64,000 nucleotides of DNA, taken from NCBI RefSeq assembly GCF_028867935.1, contig NZ_JAPQNS010000019.1, positions 62,001 through 126,000 of the forward strand, read 5' to 3'. The translations under genes and the position numbers were made by a program. The notes under the pieces are model-generated. The model ran no database searches, was not told the DNA's origin, and saw only the letters and a list, made by a program, of their open reading frames with translations. This DNA is from Flavobacterium sp. SUN052. GTDB lineage: Bacteria > Bacteroidota > Bacteroidia > Flavobacteriales > Flavobacteriaceae. Shown piece by piece: positions 1-9,647 of the stretch (position 1 is the stretch's first letter; each line of letters begins with the position of its first letter).

Positions 1-89
1 CAAATAGCCACACTATAGGCTTCTGTCAACAGAGCCGCAATGGTCAGTAGTACCAGTTCTTCAAATTCGCCCAGATTGTCTCCCTTCAT
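1..89 (-). CDS. PadR family transcriptional regulator, N-terminal fragment
   Basis: This reading frame runs off the left edge, so only the first 29 residues are visible. They begin MKGDNLGEFEELVLLTIA and continue with LLTEAYSVAI, the usual opening of Bacteroidota PadR winged-helix repressors (a short LGEFEELVLL helix, then the first helix of the DNA-binding domain). The ATG at 87-89 fits this start exactly. PadR proteins of this kind often control neighbouring ABC or FtsX-type permeases, but what lies downstream is outside the window. The family call rests on a short stretch that is highly characteristic. Confidence 0.75.
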   Translation of the reverse strand, partial: MKGDNLGEFEELVLLTIAALLTEAYSVAI

Positions 90-187
90 GGGTGTACTCG
101 CTTTTATGGATGATTTATTAATTCATCAAATGTATGTAATATAGTTTTATTAATTCCGTATTTGTATGTAAAATTTTTTAGAAGACT

Positions 188-1030
188 TTAGGTTTCCCGT
201 ATCCCAAACACCCGTTCGGGGCCTCGCTCCTCCTGTAACAGAAAAGCGTTGGGCGTCAGGCTGGTAAACTCTTTGTAATCGCGGACTAAGTGTTGATAAT
301 CGTAGAAGCCTAATTCGAGCGCGATACTTAGCCAATCTTTCTGAGGAGAAGTATTTTTGAGCTTTACCGACTCGTCAAAACGGGCAATGCGCGCATATAG
401 CTTGGGACTAACGCCCTCACGTTCTATAAACTGCCGGTAAAATTGTTTGGTGCTCAAACATGCCTGGTCAGCTAACCAGTCTAATGAAACCTTGGAAGGT
501 TGTTGAAGTATAAACTGGCTTACCTTATCAATGGGCCGTTGGCCTTTGCGTTTGGCTCTGTTGATCAGATAAACCAGGAAGTTTTCTACAATCGGAATCA
601 TTTCAGTGTAGTGTCTAGTGTAGCTTAACCGTTCATTTACCCGACGGATTTCAGTAGAGAAAACGGCCTCGGCATCCAAAAACGAGTTAGTCAGTTCATG
701 ACTTGGAATCCCCGTAAGCCGATACAAAGCGCCCGGCTGAAATTTCACCTGGAAGACCATGAAATCGCGTCCCACGTGCCGGTTGGTCACCACAGAATAT
801 TGCCCATTTATGGTGGAACAGGGCTTGCTCAGCAGGTTTCCGTCAAAGCCATATTCTAGCTTTTCGGGATCTTTCGGGTAAAATGCCAGCGAATTTTCAG
901 CGCGGGGCCAATAAGGTTTAACGGGCAAAACGGCCATCGACTGCGGGAACGAACAGCCTACAATCTGTAACTGCCGCACGTAGTCGCGCAGGGCGGGGCT
1001 GGGAAGTCGGTAGTCGTAGATGGCGTCCAT
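188..1030 (-). CDS. AraC family transcriptional regulator
   Basis: A 280-residue protein with an N-terminal sensor region (about 1-160) and a C-terminal double helix-turn-helix of the AraC type (about 165-275: an LDWLADQACLSTKQFYRQF helix pair, then the GFYDYQHLVRDYKEF recognition segment). The N-terminal half has the pattern of AraC proteins in Bacteroidota that sense small ligands (VKFQPGALYRL). A second regulator of the same length and architecture lies at 3883-4725, so the two look like paralogues. The cupin gene upstream on the same strand (1092-1670) is a plausible target or partner. The ligand is unknown. The class is clear and the function is not. Confidence 0.88.
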   Translation of the reverse strand: MDAIYDYRLPSPALRDYVRQLQIVGCSFPQSMAVLPVKPYWPRAENSLAFYPKDPEKLEYGFDGNLLSKPCSTINGQYSVVTNRHVGRDFMVFQVKFQPGALYRLTGIPSHELTNSFLDAEAVFSTEIRRVNERLSYTRHYTEMIPIVENFLVYLINRAKRKGQRPIDKVSQFILQQPSKVSLDWLADQACLSTKQFYRQFIEREGVSPKLYARIARFDESVKLKNTSPQKDWLSIALELGFYDYQHLVRDYKEFTSLTPNAFLLQEERGPERVFGIRET

Positions 1031-1091
1031 TTTGGTGGCAGATGGTTTATATAATCAATTGATTACCAGTTGTCTATTATTATCTGCTCTG

Positions 1092-1670
1092 TTATTTAAA
1101 AACCAGCGGTGGGCCAACTACGTTCATGTCGTGATCGGCAAAGATTTTGGCCCCTTCCTGTGCCGAAGGTTTGCCCGTTAACGTACCTAATGCACGGAAA
1201 TAGTCTTCCATTTTACCCGACGGCTGAAACAAGAAAATCATCTTTCCTTTGTCGGTCAGTTGGGCAAAGGTATGCGGTACGTTTCGGGGTAAAAATATGG
1301 TATCGCCTGCTGTAAGCGTCTGCTGTTGGCCACCTACCTCAAACAGATAGTCCCCTTCGATTACGTAAAATACCTCGTCCTGATTTGGGTGAACATGCAA
1401 GGGCGGACCACCTTTCTCATTCCCAAAGTATTCAAAAACAGTGAGGTTACCATCGGTATCCTTACCTGAAATCTTGATATCATTCGGACTCGTGCCGCCA
1501 ATCCGGGTCGTTTCGTCAAAGCGGCTCTTGCCCGATTTAACCATAAAGCCTTTGGTAGTCCGTTCGGTTTGGCGACTTGCTGCTTTTGGCAAATTTGTCG
1601 ATTTACCTAATGCCGTTGTCGCTACGGCTGATGCTACCGTGGAGACGGTAATAAATTTTCTACGTTGCAT
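1092..1670 (-). CDS. Tat-exported cupin domain protein
   Basis: A 192-residue protein starting at the ATG at 1668-1670; a TTG two codons upstream is less likely. It opens with QRRKFI followed by a hydrophobic Ala/Thr stretch, which fits a twin-arginine signal peptide (RRxF). The single cupin_2 barrel covers about residues 75-150, with a metal-binding pattern HVHPNQDE at the first motif and a second motif near LPRNVPHTFAQ. Export folded through Tat fits a metal-containing protein. It could be a dioxygenase-like enzyme or a ligand binder; the sequence does not decide. It is on the same strand as the AraC gene at 188-1030. Confidence 0.8.
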   Translation of the reverse strand: MQRRKFITVSTVASAVATTALGKSTNLPKAASRQTERTTKGFMVKSGKSRFDETTRIGGTSPNDIKISGKDTDGNLTVFEYFGNEKGGPPLHVHPNQDEVFYVIEGDYLFEVGGQQQTLTAGDTIFLPRNVPHTFAQLTDKGKMIFLFQPSGKMEDYFRALGTLTGKPSAQEGAKIFADHDMNVVGPPLVFK

Positions 1671-1872
1671 AATCAATTCGTTTTAAATGAGTTATGCAAA
1701 ACTGCTCATTAAGCAAAGTAGTCTGGTGGTAAAAATCGGGCATTTTTTCTGGTGATTTCCGGGTAATATCACTTAATACTATATGGAAACTATCCGGTTT
1801 TGCCAGTAACTTGACCGCGTTAATGAACTTCGCTATTGGCCTTATAAGTATACCCCTACTCCCTCAAAACCT

Positions 1873-3174
1873 GTGAAACGGAAGCTTACCCATCGCCTAT
1901 TTTTATTCCTGATTACGCTGACAACAGCCTTACCAACTCTCGCCCAAACACCAGGCGGTGACTTTATCAATGGCGATTTACTCCCCAATGCGCCTGAACT
2001 GGCCGCTCGCGGCACCTACGGCGTTGGGGTGCGAACCATGAAACTGGTTCACAAGGCGCAGGTCGATGTGCTGCATCAGACAGATGGTAAGTCCCCGTTG
2101 TATGACCGACCATTAACCCTCGAAATATGGTATCCGGCCACTATACCCGCCAACAAACCAGCATTGGTCGCCTATGAGTCTGTGTTTGGGCGGGCCAATG
2201 ACCCCAAACGGCCTCTTATTCCGTTCACATTTGCGGGCCGCGCCAGCCGCGATGCCGAACCAGACCGGAGCGGAGGTGCTTATCCATTGGTGATAGTGTC
2301 GCATGGTTATCCGGGATCACGGCTGTTGCTCACTTATTTGACCGAAAACCTAGCCTCAAAAGGGTACGTTGTGGTAGCAATCGACCATACCGAGTCGACG
2401 TACAGCGATTTGGCCGCCTTCCACAGCACGCTGCTAAACCGCCCCCTCGACGATCTATTTGTGCTGAACGAAATGGCCGGGTTAAGTGCCAAAACGGGTA
2501 ATACGTTTCTGGCCGGATTGCTCAACGCCAACAACACGGCCCTAATCGGGTATTCAATGGGTGGTTACGGTGTGCTCAATGTTACAGGAGCTGGTTTCAG
2601 CCAGCAGGCTATGAAACTTTTCGGACAGGCAGCCGGAGGAAGCAACGCTCTTGAACCTCGCACACTAAATTCGCTCGCTTACAAACCTACCCTCGACTCC
2701 CGCATAAAGGCCGTGGTAGCTTTCGCTCCCTGGGGAATGGAACGCGGTGTCTGGGACGCTGCCGGACTAGCCGGATTGACCTTACCAACTTTGTTTGTGG
2801 CCGGTAGTAAAGACGATATTTCAGGCTACGAAAAAGGGATCAAAGCCATTTACGACGGGGCCATCAACGCCGACCGCTACCTGCTGACTTACGTGAATGC
2901 CCGGCACAACGTGGCTCCTAACCCACCGCCAGCTGCCACGTTACAATCGGGCGCGTTGGCCGATGAATATGGGCACTACGCCGAACCCGCCTGGAACGAG
3001 CGTCGGATCAACAATATTAACCAGCACTTTGTGACGGCATTTCTGGGCATTCACCTCAAGAAAATGGAGTACAACAAATACCTGGACCTACCCGAAACGG
3101 ATGCTACCGGACCTTGGACCGGCTTTAAACCCCGCACATCGGTCGGGTTGGAAATGCGCCACGCCAAACCGTAG
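1873..3174 (+). CDS. Exported alpha/beta hydrolase (PAF-acetylhydrolase-like)
   Basis: A 433-residue protein read from a GTG start at 1873, chosen because it gives a clean signal peptide (basic MKRK, a hydrophobic run, then a cleavage site near ALPTLAQ). The alpha/beta hydrolase core has the strand IVSHGYPGSR (oxyanion region), the nucleophile elbow GYSMGG with Ser228, a later Asp in FVAGSKDD and a His in NARHN. The large N-terminal region and this motif spacing resemble platelet-activating-factor acetylhydrolase-like esterases. It probably acts on esters in the periplasm or outside; the substrate is unknown. It converges with the membrane-protein gene downstream, 11 nt away. Confidence 0.8.
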   Translation: MKRKLTHRLFLFLITLTTALPTLAQTPGGDFINGDLLPNAPELAARGTYGVGVRTMKLVHKAQVDVLHQTDGKSPLYDRPLTLEIWYPATIPANKPALVAYESVFGRANDPKRPLIPFTFAGRASRDAEPDRSGGAYPLVIVSHGYPGSRLLLTYLTENLASKGYVVVAIDHTESTYSDLAAFHSTLLNRPLDDLFVLNEMAGLSAKTGNTFLAGLLNANNTALIGYSMGGYGVLNVTGAGFSQQAMKLFGQAAGGSNALEPRTLNSLAYKPTLDSRIKAVVAFAPWGMERGVWDAAGLAGLTLPTLFVAGSKDDISGYEKGIKAIYDGAINADRYLLTYVNARHNVAPNPPPAATLQSGALADEYGHYAEPAWNERRINNINQHFVTAFLGIHLKKMEYNKYLDLPETDATGPWTGFKPRTSVGLEMRHAKP

Positions 3175-3185
3175 AATTTACCCTA

Positions 3186-3803
3186 TTATACTTGGTTAGC
3201 TACCTTGCTTGAAGCACTAACTTCCTGTGCTCGTTGCCAGGCCGCCAGCCCCAGCGCCATCCACGGTAACCCCCAGAAGCCAATCAGAGCCGCAGGTCTG
3301 GCACCTGTCAGTATGACAAACGGGAACATAAACACGAACGGAAAAATGCCAACAATCAGCGGAGCATAGCGTTTCCAGCCTGTCCAAACGTTGGCTTTGA
3401 TACTGGCCCATCCTATCAGAATCATACCAAATCCGTTCAGAAAAGCACCCAATGGGGCAAAGGGTAGCACAATCCATGTCATCGCGACCATATAGGAAAC
3501 TGCACCCGCCATCTGTACAAACAACAGCGATCTTCTTTCACCGAACCCGGTTGGTTCGCCCGCTTGCCAAAGAGAATAAGCCCCAACGGCCAGCCCAATA
3601 GCCGACATAAACTGAATCCAGTTACTGGCAAAAGCCGCTATTGGATCATCAACTACGAAAAAGAAAGGTGGGGTAAATGTGCCTTTTGGCGATTTGTCAA
3701 TAGCGTTCAAGAACCAGAACGGAAAGCCAAACGCCAGAAAACCAAGTCCGCCAATCAGGTAAGCGAAGGCAGCACGGCGGAGATACACAGTTGAATGTTC
3801 CAT
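3186..3803 (-). CDS. Small multi-pass inner-membrane protein of unknown function
   Basis: A 205-residue protein from the ATG at 3801-3803 (MEHSTVYLRRAAF). The frame also opens at a GTG at 3893 that would add 30 residues and overlap the AraC gene, but that extension is Cys-rich and not membrane-like, so the shorter start is preferred. About six hydrophobic segments are visible, for example around AAFAYLIGGLGFLAFGFPFW and near the C-terminus. No catalytic or transport motif was recognised. It follows the AraC gene at 3883-4725 on the same strand, so it may be under that regulator's control. Confidence 0.65.
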   Translation of the reverse strand: MEHSTVYLRRAAFAYLIGGLGFLAFGFPFWFLNAIDKSPKGTFTPPFFFVVDDPIAAFASNWIQFMSAIGLAVGAYSLWQAGEPTGFGERRSLLFVQMAGAVSYMVAMTWIVLPFAPLGAFLNGFGMILIGWASIKANVWTGWKRYAPLIVGIFPFVFMFPFVILTGARPAALIGFWGLPWMALGLAAWQRAQEVSASSKVANQV

Positions 3804-3882
3804 AGTTGTTTGATCAATGGACAAAACTGAGCAAAGCGGCTGCACAGAGCATAGTAAAAAAACGACAACTTCGAGAATGGCA

Positions 3883-4725
3883 TTATCCCGCACGATGCCT
3901 AATGAAGAAATCCTGGTGCGCTAGTTCTTCGGCAAACAACTGGCTCGGGCTTGTACCCGCAAACTGCTGAAAGTCTTTAACCAAATGATTCGGGTCATAA
4001 TACTGGCAATCATAAGCAATATCAACCCAAGAGCGATTTGGGTCTAGTTCGCGGAGTTTATAGGCTTGTCTGAAACGGGCAATTCGGGTAAACAATTTTG
4101 GGCTGACACCCACCCGCTCACGAAACTTACGTTCAAACTGCCGCACACTTAAGCACGCATCGCTGGCCAACCGATCAAGTTGATGATAAGAAGCAGGTTG
4201 TAGCATTTGCTGCGCAACAATATCAATAGCTTGTACTGATTGGCGGCACTGGGTCGCTTTCCGTAACAGAAACTCCTCCACCAATCGGATCATCGCCCCA
4301 TACTCAGTTGCTTCATGTAGTCGTTCATGAACTTCCTTTACCACGTTGCCCGTGACTGATTCCAGATCGGCAGCACCATCGGCCAACAGATTCATGGGCA
4401 CACCCAGTAACCGAAACAAACCACCCGGCTGAAAGCTGACTTTCAGCATCAGGTAGTTTGGATTGATAGTGATATTCATTCGGGTAAGCGGCTGGCCAAC
4501 TATTATACCCGAAGTTGCACTCTCCGGATTTTTATTCCCCACTTTGACGCTGTGGGGCAAGTCATACGGGTAAAAATACAGGCATTGCTCGGTGCTGGGT
4601 GGATATGGTTTCTGGGGTAGTTGTTCGCGGGGCGTTCGAGGGTCGAGCTGGATATGAATAATGTGATAATACCGCACAAACGACTGCAAAGCCGGATGAA
4701 CCGTGTACTGGCGGGAGAAGATCAT
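3883..4725 (-). CDS. AraC family transcriptional regulator, second paralogue
   Basis: A 280-residue protein with the same architecture as the regulator at 188-1030: an N-terminal sensor region containing VSFQPGGLFRLLGVP, and a C-terminal AraC helix-turn-helix pair (DRLASDACLSVRQFERKF, then the YYDPNHLVKDFQQF recognition segment). It lies 17 nt downstream of the amidase gene on the same strand, so amidase, regulator and possibly the small membrane protein could be one transcript. Ligand and regulon are unknown. Confidence 0.87.
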   Translation of the reverse strand: MIFSRQYTVHPALQSFVRYYHIIHIQLDPRTPREQLPQKPYPPSTEQCLYFYPYDLPHSVKVGNKNPESATSGIIVGQPLTRMNITINPNYLMLKVSFQPGGLFRLLGVPMNLLADGAADLESVTGNVVKEVHERLHEATEYGAMIRLVEEFLLRKATQCRQSVQAIDIVAQQMLQPASYHQLDRLASDACLSVRQFERKFRERVGVSPKLFTRIARFRQAYKLRELDPNRSWVDIAYDCQYYDPNHLVKDFQQFAGTSPSQLFAEELAHQDFFIRHRAG

Positions 4726-4742
4726 ATTGTTTACCCGTTAAG

Positions 4743-6338
4743 TCATCGAATACTCAATACACTAACCGTTTGTGGGCGTCTTCGTTTAGGCAGGGGCGGT
4801 GTCGAAGCGGGCGGAATCCGGTGGAGGGTGGCCTGTTCGTAGGCGTAACACAGCTTAATCAACGTCGGCTCGCTGAACGGTCGGCCAAAAAACTGGAGTC
4901 CGGCGGGCAGGGTATCGTAGGTGTAGCCCATCGGCACCGAGAAAGCCGGAAAGCCAGTGGGTGGGGCCAGGGCGTTGTTGTTTGTTCCCGAGGGTGTATT
5001 CAGATCACCAATAAGCCGGGGCGGGTAGCTAAACGACGGGTACACCAGCACATCGACCTGGGTCGAATCCATTGCCCGCAGTAGTAGTTGGCGCAAACGT
5101 TCGCGCAGTGCCAGATTCTTTTGCCAGCCTTTGTGCTTTTCGGGAGCCAGCGTATCAGCATCGGCATCAAGCAGGAATTTTTCGAGAAAAGGATGGTACT
5201 GCCGCGATTTAATAATGGACTTCAGCGTTTTGTGCGGGGCATTGGGCCCCAGATTCGCCAGATATGTGTTGAAGTCCCGGCGCAACTGCGGAATCGTATC
5301 AAACGACTTGTTGATCGTATCCAGTTCTGGCACCCGAACTGAGTCGATGATGGTTGCCCCGGCCGCCCGTAGTTCATCCAGCGCCCGGTTGAACAAAGCC
5401 GCAACCTGCGGGTCAGATTTGCCGGGAGCACAAAGTTGCCGAAACACGCCAATGCGTGCTCCTTTCAGGCCATTTTTATCCAGAAACTGTTTGTAGCTGG
5501 TTGGAATCTTGCCTTCGCTCCTACGCGTTACGCTGTCGGCCTTATCGTAGCCAACAATCACATCGAGCACACGAACCGCATCTTCAACGGTTCGGCAAAT
5601 GGGGCCACCCGTATCGTTGGTGAGTGCCAATGGAGCAATCCCGTCGCGGCTGATCAGGCCAAGCGTACACCGGAACCCGACCAGCGCCTGATGAGCCGCT
5701 GGCCCACGAATCGAACTTCCGGTATCGGTGCCGAGGCCAATAGTGCCAAAATCAGCGGCCACCGCTGCGGCCGTCCCGCCACTCGACCCAGCCGTGGTGC
5801 GCCGGGTATCGTATGGATTCCGTGAATAACCGGGAAGAATGGAGCTAACCGAAAAATTACCCGATTGGGCAAACTCCGCCAGATTCGACTTGGCAATGAT
5901 GATCGCACCAGCCGCCCGAATTTTGCTGATTACAAAGGCATCGTCGGGTGGGATGGAGTTTTTCATGGCCAGCGTACCGTTGGTAGTCGGCATGTCGTAG
6001 GTATCGTAATTGTCTTTCACGATAACCGGAATACCGTGCAACGGGCCCACGAATTTGCCCGTCTGTTTGTACAACGAGTCGAGCCTCCGGGCTTCCGACA
6101 GCGCCTTCGGATTTACCATGATGATGGCGTTAATAAACGGGCCCTGCTTGTCGTAAGCTTCGATTCGGTCAAGGTATAATTGTACCAGCTCACCGGCTGT
6201 CAGGTTACCGGCCTGCATCGCTTCGTGTAGGCTGGCAATACTGGCTTCGCGTAATTTTTTGGGGCCAAACGACTGACTATAGGCCGAGCTTACTCCCCAA
6301 ATTGATACGATTAAAAGGAGGTATAGTTTTTTTCTCAT
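4743..6338 (-). CDS. Exported amidase (amidase signature family)
   Basis: A 531-residue enzyme with an N-terminal signal peptide ending near SSAYSQ. The amidase-signature catalytic triad is visible: Lys108 in HGIPVIVKDN, Ser185 in TTAGSSGGTA (the cis-serine) and nucleophile Ser209 in GTDTGSSIRGPA. The spacing fits the family. Such enzymes hydrolyse carboxylic or peptide C-terminal amides; export means it would act in the periplasm or outside. It is divergent from the SusC/SusD importer, whose start is 112 nt away, so a shared intergenic control region is plausible and the importer may take up an amide-containing substrate. That link is inference. Confidence 0.88.
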   Translation of the reverse strand: MRKKLYLLLIVSIWGVSSAYSQSFGPKKLREASIASLHEAMQAGNLTAGELVQLYLDRIEAYDKQGPFINAIIMVNPKALSEARRLDSLYKQTGKFVGPLHGIPVIVKDNYDTYDMPTTNGTLAMKNSIPPDDAFVISKIRAAGAIIIAKSNLAEFAQSGNFSVSSILPGYSRNPYDTRRTTAGSSGGTAAAVAADFGTIGLGTDTGSSIRGPAAHQALVGFRCTLGLISRDGIAPLALTNDTGGPICRTVEDAVRVLDVIVGYDKADSVTRRSEGKIPTSYKQFLDKNGLKGARIGVFRQLCAPGKSDPQVAALFNRALDELRAAGATIIDSVRVPELDTINKSFDTIPQLRRDFNTYLANLGPNAPHKTLKSIIKSRQYHPFLEKFLLDADADTLAPEKHKGWQKNLALRERLRQLLLRAMDSTQVDVLVYPSFSYPPRLIGDLNTPSGTNNNALAPPTGFPAFSVPMGYTYDTLPAGLQFFGRPFSEPTLIKLCYAYEQATLHRIPPASTPPLPKRRRPQTVSVLSIR

Positions 6339-6450
6339 AAGGAACTGAGAGGTGTCATGAAGTACGTGGGATTAGACCACAATTACGTCAAAAAAAGCCC
6401 TCATTACCTTATCTTTATGTCTGAATAACAACTTCGTATTTTTACCTATT

Positions 6451-9400
6451 ATGAACAATCACTACATCAATCTTCACAGATTACGGTCTGGATGGGTGTT
6501 TTTGGGTTTGCTGCTGTTAGTCTGCACGCTAGCTCAAGCACAAACCACCCGGTATACCCTCAAAGGGCGCATCACAGACGAAAACGGTCTGGCTCTTCCT
6601 GGAGCAACGGTTTTACTCGTTGGCACCACCACCGGATCGGCATCCGATGCCGACGGAAATTACACCATCGGGGCAAGCCTGAAACCTGGTCCAGCGACAC
6701 TTGCGGTTTCGGCCATTGGCTACGAAACCACCCGGCAAGCTATTACACTCGGCACCAGCGAAATTATCACAACGGACCTCAGCCTGAAAGTGGCCGAAAC
6801 TAACCTTGATGAAGTTGTGGTAACGGGTTCAACGCTCTCGGCTCCCAAGCGCGAACTGGGGAATCAGATCAGCACCATTAAAGCGCAGGATTTACGCCAA
6901 AGCGGTTCGGGCAACCTCATCAACTCGTTGCAGGGAAAGGTGCCCGGCGCACAAATCACCCAGAACTCAGGCGACCCTGCCGGTGGCATTAGCATTCGTC
7001 TGCGGGGTATCAAGTCGCTGGTTGGCTCATCAGACCCCTTGTACATTATCGACGGGGTAATTGTGAGCAACGCCAGCACCAACGTGTCGCAACTGGCCTT
7101 GGCCAATGATGTGGGTAATGCCAACGTGGGCCAGAACCGCCTGTCAGATATTAACCCCGATGATATTGCGTCGTTGAACGTAATTAACGGCGCTGCGGCT
7201 GCGGCTCAGTATGGTTCTCGGGCTGCCAATGGCGTAGTTATTATCACTACCAAACGCGGCAACACCGGCAAAGCGCAAGTTAACTTCACCACTTCGTTCA
7301 ACATCAACGAACTGCGGAAATCAGTACCGGTAAACACCTACGGCAAGCAGTTTGGTTTTGCGGGATTGCGTTTGTACACCATTGGCGGTATTTCAGCCGC
7401 TCAAATTGCGGCCAATCCTGGCACTACTACTACTGGCGTTTACCGCGACGGAGCCACAACGCAGTTGGCTACTAACCTGGTCGATGTGCAACGGTACAAC
7501 TATTTCGACCAAATTTTCCGTACCGGCACCGGCACCGACAACAACCTGTCGATTTCTGGTGGCCGTGACAACACCCAGTATTATGCGTCGTTTGGCTACC
7601 TCAAAAACGAAGGTATTATCAAAGGCACCGACTTTACGCGGTACAACCTTCGCGCTCGCGTGGATCAGCGGTTGACCAATTGGGCCAAAATTTCGGTTGG
7701 TTTGAGCTACGCCAACAGCTTGTCGAACGAGAAAGCAAACGGCAACGTGTTCTACAGCCCGATTAACTCGGTCAACATCACCAACAACATATACGACATC
7801 ACCAAGCGTGATGCCGCTGGTAATCTGCTGGCCGTTGAGCCAACCCGCGTGAATCCGCTCTCGACCATCGAAGACATGAAGTTTTCGCAGCAGGTGAGCC
7901 GGACCATCAGCAGCGTTCAACTAAACCTGACTCCGCTGAAGGGATTAACCGTTGATTACATCGCCGGGGTTGATGCCTACAGTCAGTTTGGCAAAAACTA
8001 TATCCGACCTTACCCCTATCAGGCTGTTGCTGGTTTACCAGCAGCCCGCTACCCTGCTGGTTTCGCGGGCAATGCTACCAACCAGGTGGTGCAATTCAAC
8101 AACGACCTAAACGCCCAGTATGAGCGGCAGTTGGGCGAAAGTTTCAAGGTGAACCTTGTGGCTGGTTACAGCTATCAGTATTTCCAGTCGGACTACTCCC
8201 AGACAAGCGGTCAAAACCTCGCCCCTTTCATCGAAACGGTGAGCGGAGCCAGCAACACTACGTATCAGGTTGGCTACTTACTCGACCGGTATAGCCTGAG
8301 CGGTGTGTTTGGACAAGCAACGGTGGGCTACAAAAACCTGGCTTTCGTGACAGGTGCCATCCGGCGCGATCAATCGTCGAAATTCTCGCCCTCGCAAACC
8401 AACCAGTACTACCCCAAAGTGAGCGGGTCGCTGGTCGTGTCGGATCTGGATTTCTGGAAAAATGCCTCGTTCAACAACGCTTTCAACGGCTTGAAACTAC
8501 GGGCTAGCTATGGCGAAGCGGGTAACCTCTCGGGCATTGGTTCGTATGCCCGGTTCTATCAGTTCAGCCCGGTGGGTTTCCTGGGTAAAAACACCGTTAC
8601 ACCCGGAACGCAGTTGGCTAACCCCGAGGTGCAGCCCGAGCGTATGGCTGAACTCGAAGCCGGTGCAGACCTGACGTTCCTGAACGGACGCCTGGGTCTA
8701 GGCTTCTCGGTGTACATGCAGAAAATCAGCAACCTGGTGGTGAACCGGACATTGGCCCCAACTACGGGTGGAACGAGCATCGTGAATAACGTAGGCTCAA
8801 TGGAAAACAAGGGCATGGAGATTGTATTAGATGCGACTCCCATTAAAAAGGGTGATTTCACCTGGGACTTCACCGCCATTTTTAACCGGAACCGAAACAA
8901 AGTAATCGACTTAGGCGGTCTGCCAATCATTAACCCCGATGCCTCATCTGCTTCGGGAACGCCGGTGGCACTAATTGTTGGTCAGCCAGTGGGTGTTTTC
9001 TACGGTTCACCCTATGCTCGTAACACCGATGGGTCGGGAGCTTTCGTGCTGTCGCCAACTGGTTTCCCAATGACAGAACGAGCTATTGGTCAAGCAAATG
9101 GAGCCGTTGACTATGTGCCTGCCCGCAATAGCGACGGATCAGTGGATGTGAGCAAGCCAGAAGCAAGAGCAATCATTGGCAACCCAAATCCAAAATGGAC
9201 AGGTTCGTTCAGCACAAACTTCTCATACAAAAAAATCAGTTTGCACGTGCTGCTCGATGCGGTGCAGGGCGTTGATGTGTTCAACGCCGATAAGCGTACC
9301 CGGCAAGGCGTTGGCTTGGGCGACTATGCTGAGCAGGAATTACGGGGTGAGTTGAAGCGCGGCTACATTTTCGGGATTTACAACACCCAGGAATTCCGCG

Positions 9401-9645
9401 TCGATCCGGGTTCGTACACCAAACTCCGCGAAGTAGCGTTGAGCTACACCTTACCGACGTTTACGCGGGCCATTAGCCGGTTGAACATTGCACTCGTTGG
9501 CCGCAACCTGTATTCGTGGGATAAGTACACCGGATTCGATCCCGAAACCAATGCAGGTGGTAACAACGACCTGCTTCGGGGCATCGACTTTGGCAACGTC
9601 CCTATTCCCCGCACCTACCAACTCAAACTTTCAGCGACATTCTAA
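6451..9645 (+). CDS. SusC/RagA family TonB-dependent outer-membrane transporter
   Basis: A 1064-residue protein with a signal peptide (cleavage near TLAQAQ), a carboxypeptidase-regulatory-like beta-sandwich (about 33-120: YTLKGRITDENGLALPGATV), a plug domain (about 125-275, with SLQGKVPGAQI and LYIIDGVIV, the SusC signature) and a long beta-barrel ending in YQLKLSATF, with the aromatic C-terminal residue expected of barrel proteins. It imports oligomers too large for porins, driven by TonB, with the SusD lipoprotein as lid. No STN domain is visible, so there is no sign of anti-sigma signalling. SusD follows after 2 nt. The substrate is unknown; the divergent amidase is the only clue. Confidence 0.96.
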   Translation: MNNHYINLHRLRSGWVFLGLLLLVCTLAQAQTTRYTLKGRITDENGLALPGATVLLVGTTTGSASDADGNYTIGASLKPGPATLAVSAIGYETTRQAITLGTSEIITTDLSLKVAETNLDEVVVTGSTLSAPKRELGNQISTIKAQDLRQSGSGNLINSLQGKVPGAQITQNSGDPAGGISIRLRGIKSLVGSSDPLYIIDGVIVSNASTNVSQLALANDVGNANVGQNRLSDINPDDIASLNVINGAAAAAQYGSRAANGVVIITTKRGNTGKAQVNFTTSFNINELRKSVPVNTYGKQFGFAGLRLYTIGGISAAQIAANPGTTTTGVYRDGATTQLATNLVDVQRYNYFDQIFRTGTGTDNNLSISGGRDNTQYYASFGYLKNEGIIKGTDFTRYNLRARVDQRLTNWAKISVGLSYANSLSNEKANGNVFYSPINSVNITNNIYDITKRDAAGNLLAVEPTRVNPLSTIEDMKFSQQVSRTISSVQLNLTPLKGLTVDYIAGVDAYSQFGKNYIRPYPYQAVAGLPAARYPAGFAGNATNQVVQFNNDLNAQYERQLGESFKVNLVAGYSYQYFQSDYSQTSGQNLAPFIETVSGASNTTYQVGYLLDRYSLSGVFGQATVGYKNLAFVTGAIRRDQSSKFSPSQTNQYYPKVSGSLVVSDLDFWKNASFNNAFNGLKLRASYGEAGNLSGIGSYARFYQFSPVGFLGKNTVTPGTQLANPEVQPERMAELEAGADLTFLNGRLGLGFSVYMQKISNLVVNRTLAPTTGGTSIVNNVGSMENKGMEIVLDATPIKKGDFTWDFTAIFNRNRNKVIDLGGLPIINPDASSASGTPVALIVGQPVGVFYGSPYARNTDGSGAFVLSPTGFPMTERAIGQANGAVDYVPARNSDGSVDVSKPEARAIIGNPNPKWTGSFSTNFSYKKISLHVLLDAVQGVDVFNADKRTRQGVGLGDYAEQELRGELKRGYIFGIYNTQEFRVDPGSYTKLREVALSYTLPTFTRAISRLNIALVGRNLYSWDKYTGFDPETNAGGNNDLLRGIDFGNVPIPRTYQLKLSATF

Positions 9646-9647
9646 TC

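Noticed and set aside
4770..6179. Several open frames on the plus strand across the amidase gene
   Set aside because: They are shadows of the amidase, which has a signal peptide and an intact catalytic triad; the shadow products show no recognisable family.
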